Source: DATHTK01 sp035463295
Lineage (GTDB): Bacteria > Actinomycetota > Rubrobacteria > Rubrobacterales > Rubrobacteraceae
Reading direction: 5' to 3'
Assembly (NCBI GenBank): GCA_035463295.1
Contig: DATHTK010000076.1
Location: 1 to 54,619, forward strand
Length of the DNA: 54,619 bases
Positions 24,846-33,556 of the stretch are shown in pieces (position 1 is the stretch's first letter; the number at the start of each line of letters is the position of its first letter). The translations under genes and the position numbers were made by a program. The notes beneath the pieces are model-generated. The model did no database searches and was not told the origin of the DNA. It worked only from the letters and a program-made list of their open reading frames with translations.

Positions 24846-25472
24846 TTGAGCACCGAGGAGCGTGGGGATCGCTTTCGCGAACTCGAAGAGACGTACAGGG
24901 ACTATACGGTCTACGACCAGCACTACGAGAGGATCGGCAAGGTCGACGACCTTTTTGTAGACGAGAACGACCAACCGGAATACATCGGCGTCAAGACCGG
25001 CTTTCTCGGGATGAAGTCCACCCTCGTCCCCATGGAGCTAGCCCGGGTCAACGACCTGCGCAAGCTCATAGAGGTTGCGGCAGGCAGAGACACCATCCAG
25101 TCCGCTCCGTCCTTCGACGACGACGAGGAGATCACCCCCGAGCACGAGGCCAGGATCCACGCTTACTTCGGCCTCGAACACCCGGGTCTTCCGCAGGGCG
25201 GCTACGGTGACTACTACGACTCCGACGAACCCTTTGTCGGCGAAGACCTCTCGGGCGCCGTCGATACGGAGTACGGGGAGCGCAGGGAGGAGCCCCTCTC
25301 GCCTCCGACCGGGAGTTCGTATCCCGGTGGGGATTCACCCTACAACGCGCCGTCCGGCACGGAGCCGAGCGGTGAGGACCGCCAAGCGGGCGGCCCCTTG
25401 AGCGACGACGAGCCGGAGCCCCTGCAGGCCGACAGCGTGAGGGTGTACAAGCGGGTCAGAGGTAGCCGCTAG
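24846..25472 (+). CDS. PRC-barrel domain protein
   Basis: A 208-residue cytosolic protein. The N-terminal 90 residues form a PRC-barrel: YTVYDQHYERIGKVDDLFVDENDQPEYIGVK is the typical strand pattern (core: GKVDDLFVDEN, EYIGVKTG). The rest is an acidic, Gly/Pro/Ser-rich, disordered tail ending in a short basic patch (VRVYKRVRGSR). PRC-barrels bind proteins or RNA in contexts such as ribosome maturation and photosynthesis. In actinobacteria many stand-alone copies occur in stress-related loci; nothing here defines a partner. The start is a TTG after a GGGAGG ribosome site. Confidence 0.82.
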   Translation: MSTEERGDRFRELEETYRDYTVYDQHYERIGKVDDLFVDENDQPEYIGVKTGFLGMKSTLVPMELARVNDLRKLIEVAAGRDTIQSAPSFDDDEEITPEHEARIHAYFGLEHPGLPQGGYGDYYDSDEPFVGEDLSGAVDTEYGERREEPLSPPTGSSYPGGDSPYNAPSGTEPSGEDRQAGGPLSDDEPEPLQADSVRVYKRVRGSR

Positions 25473-25604
25473 CCCTGCGGTCCTATCTGCGAGCGCCGCC
25501 GCGGCGCCTCCCGCGAGAGGTCCATTCAGAGAACATGCTTTCGCCGCTTCGATACCGGAAGGATGGGTGCGGCTCCGAAGAACGTGGTCGGTATAGCGTC
25601 GCTC

Positions 25605-25620
25605 GCCTCCGTAGCTCAGG
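25605..25620 (+). other. tRNA-like 5' fragment
   Basis: GCCTCCGTAGCTCAGG reads as a tRNA acceptor strand, the TA at positions 8-9 and the first half of a D arm. The next bases can close a four-pair D stem (GCTC with GAGT), but no anticodon stem and no 3' acceptor strand (CGGAGGC) follow. It is best seen as a tRNA remnant or chance match, not a functional tRNA. Confidence 0.4.
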
Positions 25621-25695
25621 GTGTCGAGTCGCCGGCCGTGCGAACCCGCCTGGCCGTGGTTAGACTATGTGCCGACGACGGCGAGAGATAGGTCC

Positions 25696-27180
25696 GTGCC
25701 AGAGAGCTACCTGAAAGTGCACCCGCAGGACTTGGGCATCGAGAAGCTCTTTGCGACCGTGCGCGACGCGGTGATCGTCGCGGAAGCGGGCGACGGGCGG
25801 GTCGTCCTCTGGAACCCGGCCGCGACGGAGCTCTTCGGGTTCTCGCGGGCCGAGGCGCTCGGGATGCGCATAGAGGACCTAATGCCCGGACTCCGTGCGG
25901 CTTCGCAGCCCGCAGGTCGGGAACGCTACTCCGAATCGGGCGCACCGTCGAGCCTCTCTGCCGTGCGCAAGGGCGGAGAGCGGATCGCCGTCGAGACGAG
26001 CCTGAGCCCCATCGAACCTCCTCTCCGGGAAGGAGCGGGTCCCGAGCGCTTCGTGCTCGCCATCGTCCGGGACGTCACCCGCCGCGAAAGGCACGAAGCG
26101 GCGTTGCGCGAGGCGCAGGAGCTCTTCAGGAGCGCCTTCGACAACGCGCCCATCGGCGTGGCGGTGGTCGGTCTCGACGGACGGTTTCTGCGGGTCAACC
26201 GCTCGTTGTGCGAGATGCTCGGTTACCCTGAGGAAGAGCTGCTCTCGCTGACCTTCAGAGACATCACCCACCCCGAGGACCTCGATTCCAGCATGGAGAA
26301 CGTCCGGCGGCTCGTGGAGGGCGAAGTCGGCAGCTACTCGCTAGAGAAGCGCTACGTCGGGGCGAGGGGAGATGCGGTGTGGGTCTCGTTGAGCGTCTCC
26401 CTCGTGCGGGACCGCGAGGGCGAGCCGCTCTACTTCGTAGACCAGATCAAGGACATCACGGAGCGCAGAAAGGCCTCGGAGGAGCTGGCCCGCAGGGCGG
26501 AGGAGCTGGCGCGTGCCAACGCCGAGCTGGAGCAGTTTTCTTACAGCGTCTCGCACGACCTGCGCGCCCCCTTGAGGGCGATCGACGGCTTCTCGCACGT
26601 CCTGATGGAGGTCTTCGCCGACGATCTCGGCGAGGAAGGAGCCGGATACCTGATGCGCGTGCGTGCCAACAGCCAGCGCATGGGCGCGCTCATAGACGAC
26701 CTCCTGGACCTCTCTCGGATCACACGCACCCCCCTGCGCCGACAGCGAGTCGACCTGAGCTCCCTCGCTGACTCCGTTCTGGACGACCTCCGCCGCAGCG
26801 AGCCGGACCGCCGCGTAGAGACCGTCTTGGATAACGGGCTCGTCGTGAACGCGGACGCCGGGCTGATGAGGGTAGCGCTGGAGAACCTCCTCTCGAATGC
26901 CTGGAAGTTCACCTCCAGAGAGCCCGTAGCGAGGATAGAACTCGGAGGCACCGTTCGCCGCAGACGGCGAACCTACTTCGTGCGCGACAACGGCGCCGGC
27001 TTCGACGAGGCCTACGCGGAGAAGCTATTCGCCCCCTTCCAGCGGTTGCACGCAGAACAGGAGTTCGAGGGAACGGGGATAGGCCTGGCCACGGTGCAAC
27101 GCGTAATCCACCGTCACGGAGGCCAGACCTGGGCCGAGAGCGCGCCCGGAGCAGGGGCGACGTTCTTCTTTACACTCTAG
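25696..27180 (+). CDS. PAS-domain sensor histidine kinase
   Basis: Cytosolic sensor kinase of about 494 residues. Two PAS domains (about 10-130 and 135-265, the second with a clear PAC ending DQIKDITERRKASEEL) are linked by a coiled coil to HisKA, whose phospho-accepting His is in YSVSHDLRAPLRAI near residue 286. The ATPase domain shows NLLSNAWKFT (N box), RDNGAGFD (G1) and GTGIGLATVQRVI (G2). There are no membrane segments, so it probably senses a cytosolic signal or cofactor. No response regulator is adjacent, making it an orphan. GTG 25696 was chosen because it follows GAGAGATAGG; an earlier in-frame GTG at 25621 abuts the tRNA-like fragment. Confidence 0.88.
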   Translation: MPESYLKVHPQDLGIEKLFATVRDAVIVAEAGDGRVVLWNPAATELFGFSRAEALGMRIEDLMPGLRAASQPAGRERYSESGAPSSLSAVRKGGERIAVETSLSPIEPPLREGAGPERFVLAIVRDVTRRERHEAALREAQELFRSAFDNAPIGVAVVGLDGRFLRVNRSLCEMLGYPEEELLSLTFRDITHPEDLDSSMENVRRLVEGEVGSYSLEKRYVGARGDAVWVSLSVSLVRDREGEPLYFVDQIKDITERRKASEELARRAEELARANAELEQFSYSVSHDLRAPLRAIDGFSHVLMEVFADDLGEEGAGYLMRVRANSQRMGALIDDLLDLSRITRTPLRRQRVDLSSLADSVLDDLRRSEPDRRVETVLDNGLVVNADAGLMRVALENLLSNAWKFTSREPVARIELGGTVRRRRRTYFVRDNGAGFDEAYAEKLFAPFQRLHAEQEFEGTGIGLATVQRVIHRHGGQTWAESAPGAGATFFFTL

Positions 27181-27201
27181 GAGTTGTTCTCCGAACGAAG
27201 C

Positions 27202-28293
27202 TCATTCCGTGAAGAGCCGAGTGAGCCTCAGGTGGACGCCCTCGTCCTCGTCGGTGACGTAGAAGAAGCGTCCGTCTTCAGTGATGGCGATCCCCTCGAC
27301 GCGCGGCAGGGCCGGGAACTCGCGGACGAACTCGGCATCCAGGAAGCCGGAGGGTGCTTCGGGCGGCAGGGTGGCGTGGAAGTGGGTCGCGACGGTGTTT
27401 CGGCCGCCGGGGTAGTCCTTTATGAGGACGCTGCCGCCCTGCTTGCTGTCTATGTTTCCGGTGACAAGGTGTAGTTCGTCGCCTACGAGCGCGAGATCCC
27501 TCACCCCTGCCATCTCGCCCTCCCTGCCCACGGCGTCGACGGCCCAGAAGCCCAGAACCCGCGGCTCCTCACCGTCCTCAAAGATCCCCTCGATGCCCTC
27601 GAGCTCGACCAGGATCGGACGCCCGTCCGCCGTCGTCGGAAAGCGTAGTCCGAGCAGGAGGGTGCCGGACTCGCGAAACGCGGCGCCCTCGACGTTGAGC
27701 GGATAGTCGCCCTCGCGCACGAGGCCGCTCCAGTTCTTCTCCTTCTCTTCTCCGCGCTGTATGGTCGCCGAGATCAGGGCCTCCCGAGAGGCCGCGCCGA
27801 GCGGGACGAGCTCGGGTCCCCGGTCCGCGAGAGCGTCGTTAATGATCCGGTGCAGCACGAAGCTGCGGCGGGAGATCTCTATCTCCATCTTGCGGCCATC
27901 GGTGGCGTGGTCGACCCCGCTCTCGCGGAAGCGGGCGACGAAGCTCCTCTTGGGCTGCAACGGACCGTCCTTGCTACCGAAGTGCGAGCCCAGGATGTAC
28001 ACGAAGCTGTCGTGGGAGGTGATCGCCTCGGCGTCCTCGGTCTTGCCATCATCGCCTGCGGCCCGCGCGTGCAGCCGTTCTATCTCCCACCCCTCGGAGA
28101 TGTCGGCGCCGCGGCGGTGCCCGATGATCGCTACGCAGTCCTCGACCCTGCCCTCGTCGAGCACCGCCCAGAACGCGAGCCCCCAACCGTGCGCCTCCAG
28201 CAGCTCGCGGTTCTCGACCGTGAGTAGCCCCGAGGCCTCGTTTGGGTGAAGGTTCAGATCCAGCTGGTGAAGCTCGTCGTTACCGGTGCTCAT
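27202..28293 (-). CDS. DUF3616-like hypothetical protein
   Basis: About 363 residues, no signal peptide or membrane helix. Repeated beta-strand motifs suggest a propeller: WEIERLHARA, SFVYILGSHFGS, FRESGTLLLGLRFPT, GVRDLALVGDELHLVTGNID and RVEGIAITEDGRFFYVTDED. The GLRFP and EGI segments resemble DUF3616 and esterase-like phytase folds, but I am not certain. ATG 28293 is preceded by AGAGGAGATGG at a good distance; an upstream codon at 28317 would add eight residues. It converges with the histidine kinase gene, the stops being 21 bases apart. Function is unknown. Confidence 0.78.
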   Translation of the reverse strand: MSTGNDELHQLDLNLHPNEASGLLTVENRELLEAHGWGLAFWAVLDEGRVEDCVAIIGHRRGADISEGWEIERLHARAAGDDGKTEDAEAITSHDSFVYILGSHFGSKDGPLQPKRSFVARFRESGVDHATDGRKMEIEISRRSFVLHRIINDALADRGPELVPLGAASREALISATIQRGEEKEKNWSGLVREGDYPLNVEGAAFRESGTLLLGLRFPTTADGRPILVELEGIEGIFEDGEEPRVLGFWAVDAVGREGEMAGVRDLALVGDELHLVTGNIDSKQGGSVLIKDYPGGRNTVATHFHATLPPEAPSGFLDAEFVREFPALPRVEGIAITEDGRFFYVTDEDEGVHLRLTRLFTE

Positions 28294-28559
28294 GCGCCAT
28301 CTCCTCTTGTCGGACACAGATCATCCTACGAAGTTCGTGCCCGAAGGTTACAGAAAAGACGCACCTGCAGGCCACTCAACTCGACGTGGCACTGGCCTGC
28401 CCAGGCTCCAGTCTGTCGGGGGTGAAGGCGCCGGTGGTGCGTCTACGAGGCTCTTCGGCTTCCGGAGTAAAGCCCGGGGGCCAGGGTGTACCATTAGCGG
28501 GATCCGAGGTCACGGAGGTGATGGTCGCTGCGGGGGCGACCGAGTAGAGAGGAGAGGCG

Positions 28560-29384
28560 ATGACCCTTACGATCGGGACCGGGCCGTTCGGCGATCAGGG
28601 CGAGAAGATGTTCAACTTCGACGTGCGGGCGCCGAGGGGCCACGTGCTGTACTTCGAGGATTCCCCGCGGCGGGTGCGGGCGGCGTTCGGCGGAGAGACG
28701 ATCGCGGACAGTAAACGGGCTAAGCTCTTGCACGAGAAGGGGCTCTTGCCGGTCTACTACTTCCCGATAGAGGACCTCCGGATAGACCTCTTGGAGAAGT
28801 CCGACCACACGACGCACTGCCCGTACAAGGGCGACGCAACGTATTGGTCCTTGAGGGTCGGCGAGAAGGTCGCCGAGAACGCGGTGTGGGGTTACCCGGA
28901 GCCAATAGAGGGCGCGCCTCTGTTCGCCGGTCTCGTTGCGTTCTACTGGAACAAGATGGATCATTGGTATGAAGAGGACGAGGAGGTCTTCGTACATCCG
29001 CGCGACCCCTACCACCGGATCGACGTTCTACGGAGCTCTAGGCACGTCGAGGTCGCGGTCAATGGGGAGGTCGTCGCCGAGTCACGGCGGCCGAAGATCC
29101 TCTTCGAGACCGGGCTGCCGCCGCGCTACTACCTCCCTCCCGAGGACGTGCGCGAGGATGTGCTCGTCGAGAGCGAGAAGACGACGCAGTGCCCGTACAA
29201 AGGCGTTGCATCGTACTGGTCGGTCGAGACCGGGGGTGAGTGCGTGGAGGACCTCGTCTGGTACTACCCGAATCCCATCCCGGAGTCGCCCAAGATAAAG
29301 GGGCTTCTTTGCTTCTTCAACGAGAGGGTGGATCTGACGGTAGACGGCGAGGAGCAGGAGAGGCCGCAGACGCAGTGGTCGTAG
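28560..29384 (+). CDS. Double DUF427 domain protein
   Basis: A 274-residue protein containing two copies of the DUF427 domain. Each copy carries the same core: RVRAAFGGETIADSKRAKLLHE, LPVYYFP, and THCPYKGDATYWSL in the first (about 40-115); VEVAVNGEVVAESRRPKILFE, LPPRYYLP and TQCPYKGVASYWSV in the second (about 155-225). Only short parts are quoted: CPYKGDATYWS and CPYKGVASYWS show the repeat clearly. The Cys-Pro-Tyr-Lys-Gly motif is invariant in both, suggesting a conserved site. The biochemical role of DUF427 is not established. A GAGAGGAGAGGCG ribosome site precedes ATG 28560. The antiporter gene follows 47 bases later. Confidence 0.88.
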   Translation: MTLTIGTGPFGDQGEKMFNFDVRAPRGHVLYFEDSPRRVRAAFGGETIADSKRAKLLHEKGLLPVYYFPIEDLRIDLLEKSDHTTHCPYKGDATYWSLRVGEKVAENAVWGYPEPIEGAPLFAGLVAFYWNKMDHWYEEDEEVFVHPRDPYHRIDVLRSSRHVEVAVNGEVVAESRRPKILFETGLPPRYYLPPEDVREDVLVESEKTTQCPYKGVASYWSVETGGECVEDLVWYYPNPIPESPKIKGLLCFFNERVDLTVDGEEQERPQTQWS

Positions 29385-29431
29385 GGTTATTCGTCCGTCA
29401 GGGGCGAGGGCTCGTGGTCGGGTAGGGTGAC

Positions 29432-31393
29432 GTGGGGATAGCCGGTGACATAGCCATGATCCTGGTGGCTGCCTTTGTGGGCGGGCTCGTCGCCCAGCGG
29501 CTCGGGCTGCCGCTGATGCTGGGCTACATAGCGGCCGGCATCCTCGTCGGACCCAACACCGGGGGTCCCACCGTCGGTGAGGTCCACGACATAGAGCTGC
29601 TCGCGGAGATCGGGGTGGCGCTGCTGCTCTTCGCGATAGGGCTCCACTTCCCGCTGGAGAGGCTCGCGCCGGTGCGGCGCGTCGCGGTCGTCGGCACGGC
29701 GCTTCAGATGTCGTTGACCATAGTGTTCGGGTACGGGCTCGGCCGGTTATTGGGCTTCGGGTGGCAGGAGGCGGTGTGGTTCGGCGCGCTGCTCTCCGTC
29801 TCGAGCACGGTCGTCGTGCTCAAGACGCTCTCCGAGGGGGGCTTCATAAACACGCTCTCGGGGCGGGTCATGGTGGGGATGCTCGTCGCGCAGGATCTCG
29901 CCGTCGTGCCGCTCATAATCCTTCTGCCAGAGCTCGGGAACCTAGGCGCAGGGCTCTCGGAGCTGGGGTACGCGGCGCTGCGGGCGGCGCTCTTTATCGC
30001 GGGGATGGTCGCCTTCGGGACACGCATCTTCCCGTGGCTCATGGCCCGGATCGCGAGCTGGAACTCGCGGGAACTATTCCTGATCTCCGTGGTCGCTATC
30101 GGCGTCGGGGTGGGCTACGGCACGTACCTCTTCGGTCTCTCTTTCGCCTTCGGGGCCTTCGTTGCCGGCATGGTGTTGAGCCGGTCGGAGTACAGCCACC
30201 AGGCTCTGGCGGACATAGGGCCCTTGAGAGACGTCTTCGCCATGATCTTCTTCGTCTCCGTAGGGATGCTTATAGACCCGGCGTTCCTGATCGAGCGTCC
30301 CGGGACGATCCTGCTGATCATCGCCCTCGTCTTTCTGGTCAAGGGTACTCTTTTCGCCGGGATCACCCGCATGTTCGGGTACGGGAACGTGATCCCGTTC
30401 GCCGCCGGGCTTGGCCTCTTCCAGGTGGGCGAGTTCTCGTTTATCATCGCGCGCCAGGGCGTCTCGGGGGATGTCCTTTCGCAGGAGACCTACTCGATCG
30501 TGCTGACCACCGCCGCCGTGACGATGGCCCTCACCCCGTTCGCTACCCGCATGACCCCCGCACTCTACGAGCGCTGGCGCGAGAGGTTCCCCCAGGAGAA
30601 CCTCGGGACTTTCAACCTGCCCGAGACAGGGCTCTCCGACCACGTCGTGATAGCGGGGTACGGGAGGGTCGGAAAGTTCGTGGCGGGGCTCCTGAGCAGG
30701 CTCGAGCAGCGCTTTGTCGTTATAGACGGCAACCCCGCGCAGGCGAACCTCGCGAAGGACTCGGGGTTCCCCGCCGTGTTCGGGGACGCGGCGTCGGAGC
30801 CGGTGCTGGAGGCGGCGGGGGTGGGGAAGGCCCGCCTCGTTATCGTCACGGTGCCCGACGCGGCCGGGGCGCGGCTCGTGGTGGAGCGCATCCGGCAGAT
30901 AAACCCTGAGGTCCACGTCGTCGTTCGTTCGGCGAGCGTCGAGCAACTGGAGGAGCTGGCAAAGCTGGGCGTCTATGAGGCGGTGCAGCCCGAGTTCGAG
31001 GCGGGGCTCGAGCTCGGCCGTCAGGCTCTCTCGCACCTCGGAGTGGACGCGGGCGAGATTCAGCGCCTTAGCGACCGGGTGCGCCGCGAGCTCTACGCTC
31101 CGATCGTCGACCGCACCTTCGACGAGGACGTCCTCCTGCAACTGCGCCGCACCTCGCAGATGATCGACACCGACTGGACACGCCTTCCGGAGGGCAGCGC
31201 CCTGGCCGGAAAGACCATCGGAGAACTGGCAATAAGGAGCAAGACCGGCGCCTCCGTTGTCGCGATCATCCGTGGCAACGAGGCGCTCCCGAACCCCGGA
31301 CCCGAGGTAGCCTTCGAGCCCGGCGACGTCGTAGGCGCCGTGGGCACCGAAACGCAGCGGACGGCCTTCCGCGAGCTAGCCGAGGGAGCGTAG
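29432..31393 (+). CDS. CPA2 potassium/proton antiporter with RCK (TrkA) domains
   Basis: Monovalent cation:proton antiporter of 653 residues. The N-terminal 390 residues contain about 12 hydrophobic helices, including LGLPLMLGYIAAGILVGP and the LLFAIGLHFPLERL and VSSTVVVLKTLSE segments typical of KefB/YbaL. A TrkA-N (RCK-N) domain starts near 403 with HVVIAGYGRVGKFVAGLL, the NAD-binding GxGxxG fingerprint, and includes VIDGNPAQA. A TrkA-C domain occupies about 570-650. It therefore resembles nucleotide-gated KefB/YbaL or CvrA-type antiporters used in pH and potassium homeostasis. GTG 29432 is the chosen start. It shares the strand with the DUF427 gene. Confidence 0.93.
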   Translation: MGIAGDIAMILVAAFVGGLVAQRLGLPLMLGYIAAGILVGPNTGGPTVGEVHDIELLAEIGVALLLFAIGLHFPLERLAPVRRVAVVGTALQMSLTIVFGYGLGRLLGFGWQEAVWFGALLSVSSTVVVLKTLSEGGFINTLSGRVMVGMLVAQDLAVVPLIILLPELGNLGAGLSELGYAALRAALFIAGMVAFGTRIFPWLMARIASWNSRELFLISVVAIGVGVGYGTYLFGLSFAFGAFVAGMVLSRSEYSHQALADIGPLRDVFAMIFFVSVGMLIDPAFLIERPGTILLIIALVFLVKGTLFAGITRMFGYGNVIPFAAGLGLFQVGEFSFIIARQGVSGDVLSQETYSIVLTTAAVTMALTPFATRMTPALYERWRERFPQENLGTFNLPETGLSDHVVIAGYGRVGKFVAGLLSRLEQRFVVIDGNPAQANLAKDSGFPAVFGDAASEPVLEAAGVGKARLVIVTVPDAAGARLVVERIRQINPEVHVVVRSASVEQLEELAKLGVYEAVQPEFEAGLELGRQALSHLGVDAGEIQRLSDRVRRELYAPIVDRTFDEDVLLQLRRTSQMIDTDWTRLPEGSALAGKTIGELAIRSKTGASVVAIIRGNEALPNPGPEVAFEPGDVVGAVGTETQRTAFRELAEGA

Positions 31394-31423
31394 GCGAGCC
31401 GGGCGTCACAGAGCCGGTTCTGT

Positions 31424-31669
31424 TCAGCGATCGCCTCCGGCGCCACGCAAGACCGAGAAAACCCCCCAGAGGCTCACCGCCGCCCAGACCGATTCGAGCA
31501 GGATAAACCCCCACTGTACCTCGACTACCGCGATAAACGTCAGGACCGCCGAACCGACGAAGTTGAGCACCGAGTAGGAGAGGTTGGACGGCCCGATCAG
31601 GCGCATCTGGTTCGCCGCGTAGGCCGCGAGGATGGCCAGAGCACCGACGACCGAGATCACCTGTAACAT
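31424..31669 (-). CDS. CBU_0592-like small membrane protein
   Basis: An 81-residue integral membrane protein with three hydrophobic segments: VISVVGALAILAAYAAN, LSYSVLNFVGSAVLTFIAVV and FILLESVWAAVSLWGVFSVL. The pattern of a GAxxxLxAYxxxQ-type first helix, an SxxYxxLNxxGA-type second helix and a LLESVWAxVSxWGL-type third matches the CBU_0592 family, whose role is unknown. ATG 31669 has a perfect GGAGGT seven bases upstream, so the 16-codon extension above it is not coding. It converges with the antiporter. Confidence 0.85.
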   Translation of the reverse strand: MLQVISVVGALAILAAYAANQMRLIGPSNLSYSVLNFVGSAVLTFIAVVEVQWGFILLESVWAAVSLWGVFSVLRGAGGDR

Positions 31670-31721
31670 GAAAACACCTCCGGTAGGGACGACAGCCGCC
31701 ACCCTACCAGAACGCAAGACG

Positions 31722-32168
31722 TTACTCCGGCGCGAGACCCTTTCTGCGCAGCTCTCCCAGCGCCTCCTCGCTCTTTCTCAGCCGTTCGAGGCCCATGCCC
31801 CGGAGCACGTGCGGGGCTTTGGTGAACTGCACTTCGGAGTACTGGACGACCTGCCAGCGGTTCCTCCAGGGGTCGAGGAAGTCCAGCCCCCTGCCCGGCA
31901 GAAGCTCGACGCCCAGCTCCCTGAGCGCCCTTCTTACGGCCCTCTTGTCGTCCACCACCATCCCGACGTGACGGTGTTCGTCGGTGATCTCTACTTCACC
32001 CTCCGAGAGGGCGATGAACTGGTCCCCGGCGTCGATAAGAGCCATGCCGGGTCCCCGCCCGCGCAGCTCTATCTCGAAGAGGCGCCCGTAGAACTCGAGC
32101 GCCTCCTCTATGTCGCCGACCACCAGGGCGGCGTGGTTGAACCCGATGAGCCTCGCGCGCGACGCCAT
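31722..32168 (-). CDS. VOC (glyoxalase/bleomycin-resistance) family protein
   Basis: A 148-residue vicinal-oxygen-chelate protein. The N-terminal half has FNHAALVVGDIEEALEFYGRLF, the standard first beta-alpha-beta module with a metal-ligand His (core HAALVVGD). EHRHVGMVVDD supplies the second-module His, and LDFLDPWRNRWQVVQYSEV the final strand. Such proteins range from glyoxalase I to dioxygenases and binding-only resistance proteins; this one cannot be placed. It appears leaderless: a GATAAT box lies six bases upstream of the ATG and no Shine-Dalgarno is present. Confidence 0.88.
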   Translation of the reverse strand: MASRARLIGFNHAALVVGDIEEALEFYGRLFEIELRGRGPGMALIDAGDQFIALSEGEVEITDEHRHVGMVVDDKRAVRRALRELGVELLPGRGLDFLDPWRNRWQVVQYSEVQFTKAPHVLRGMGLERLRKSEEALGELRRKGLAPE

Positions 32169-32174
32169 GCCCGC

Positions 32175-32180
32175 ATTATC
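32175..32180 (-). promoter_or_regulatory. -10 element abutting the VOC gene start
   Basis: GATAAT on the minus strand ends six bases before the ATG at 32168, the spacing expected for a leaderless transcript. The -35 region is weak. Confidence 0.45.
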
Positions 32181-32229
32181 CCCGGGGCGCGGTCCCGTCG
32201 CTACGGCGACTCGACTGGCCGGTGGATAC

Positions 32230-33147
32230 CTACAGTTGCGGCAGGACGGAGTGCGCCATCTCCTCCATGCCGTCTACGTCCTCGGTCTCGAGCCATTGCA
32301 GCATCACGCGCTGCACGCCGGCCTCGTCCAGACGGTTGAGGCTCTCTACCACCTCCGACGCGCCGCCGACGACCGCGCCGCCGGTCCGCAGCTCGTGGGC
32401 CGATCTGCCCGCCAGCTTGCGCTCCACGTCGGCTTCCGTGCGGCCGAAGACGACCCGCGTCATCAATGTCCGGCGCAACTGATCGGGCGCCCGACCGGCC
32501 TCGTCCAGCAACTCGTCCACTCTGGCGTTCAGCTCCGAGAAACGCTCGGGGGTTACCAGGACGGCGTTCCACTCGTCGGCGTAGCGTACCGCGAGGGGGA
32601 GCGTCCGGCGCGGGCCGTTGCCGCCGATGACGATCGGGGGCCCGCCGGGCCGCGGCGAGCGGGGCATCAGCAGCGCGTCGCGCAGGCTGTAGAAATCGCC
32701 GTCGAAGGAGACGGGCTCGTCTTTCTTCAAGAGCCGGGTTATGACCTCGAGGCCCTCCTCGAAGCGGGCGAACCTGCGGTGGGTATCCAGCAGCTCGAAG
32801 CCGTGGGCGTCGTGCTCGCGTGCCTGCCATCCCGCGCCTACGCCGAGCTGGAGCCGGCCGCCGGCGAGGTTGTCCACGGCGCCAGCTGTCCAGGCGGTGA
32901 TCACCGGGTGGCGGAACGAGACCGGCGAGACGAGCGGACCGAACTCGATCCGCTCGGTGTTCTCCGCCAGCCACGTCAGCGAAGCCCACAGTTCCAGTGC
33001 GTCCAGAACCGTCCCGGTCGGGTTCGTGAAGTGGTCAGAGCGGTAGAGCCCGGCGTACCCGGAATCCTCGACGGCGCGCGCGATCCGTCGCCACCTCGCC
33101 CAGTCCAGCCCGTCCTGACCCTCTATCATGATCGCAACTTCCGGCAT
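32230..33147 (-). CDS. LLM class F420-dependent oxidoreductase
   Basis: Luciferase-like (beta/alpha)8 oxidoreductase of 305 residues. EDSGYAGLYRSDHFTNP near residue 30, IEFGPLVSPVSFRHP around 70, GRLQLGVGAGW around 103 and PPIVIGGNGPRRTLPLAVRYADEWN around 180 (core: IVIGGNGPRR) are all characteristic of the F420-dependent branch common in actinobacteria. It probably performs hydride transfer on an unknown small molecule. A GGGAGGGGG ribosome site precedes ATG 33147. A 60-base gap separates it from the VOC gene, so the two could be co-transcribed, though the VOC gene seems to have its own promoter. Confidence 0.92.
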   Translation of the reverse strand: MPEVAIMIEGQDGLDWARWRRIARAVEDSGYAGLYRSDHFTNPTGTVLDALELWASLTWLAENTERIEFGPLVSPVSFRHPVITAWTAGAVDNLAGGRLQLGVGAGWQAREHDAHGFELLDTHRRFARFEEGLEVITRLLKKDEPVSFDGDFYSLRDALLMPRSPRPGGPPIVIGGNGPRRTLPLAVRYADEWNAVLVTPERFSELNARVDELLDEAGRAPDQLRRTLMTRVVFGRTEADVERKLAGRSAHELRTGGAVVGGASEVVESLNRLDEAGVQRVMLQWLETEDVDGMEEMAHSVLPQL

Positions 33148-33267
33148 CGAACCCCCTCCCGACTGACGGCAGCACTCCGTAGACTATCTGTTGATGACGA
33201 TTCGAGACTACCGGATGACCATGCCGCTGCTACTCCTGAGCTCGATTGTTTCACTAGAACGACAAGC

Positions 33268-33489
33268 ATGGTAGAGCGGGTTCTCGGCCACGTACCTGGA
33301 TATCCGGAAGGCAGCCTTTTCGAGAATCGCGCGGAGCTTCATGCGGCTGGCGCTCACAGGCATCCGAACCATCACGTACACTCTGAAAACGGAGCCGTTT
33401 CCGTTGCGGACGACCTATCTCTAATCGGTGAATCCCGCGACCCTGCTATTCATGGGGACCATCACATAAGCACAGAACACCTCGCCTAA
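33268..33489 (+). pseudogene. Remnant of an SRA-YDG domain protein
   Basis: A 73-codon frame in the 410-bp gap between the LLM gene and leuD. Its start, RVLGHVPGYPEGSLFENR then ELHAAGAHR, matches the opening of SRA-YDG domains (GHVPGxPxGxxFENRxELxxAGVHR). The rest loses the expected SIVLSGGYEDDxDxGD and YTGHGG motifs and becomes His-rich, consistent with frameshift and decay. SRA-YDG domains recognise methylated DNA, and bacterial ones are fused to HNH nucleases in modification-dependent restriction. No nuclease domain remains here. The rest of the gap has no other recognisable feature. Confidence 0.6.
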
Positions 33490-33556
33490 CATCGAGAACG
33501 CTTTGCTGTGAGCCTCGATGATGTGTCTCCGCCGTCTTGAACCTCTTCCTACCTGC

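Noticed and set aside
32110..33267. Long plus-strand frame opposite the LLM oxidoreductase gene
   Set aside because: Antisense shadow of a clearly recognised enzyme; only its last 74 codons (33268-33489) show independent SRA-YDG similarity.
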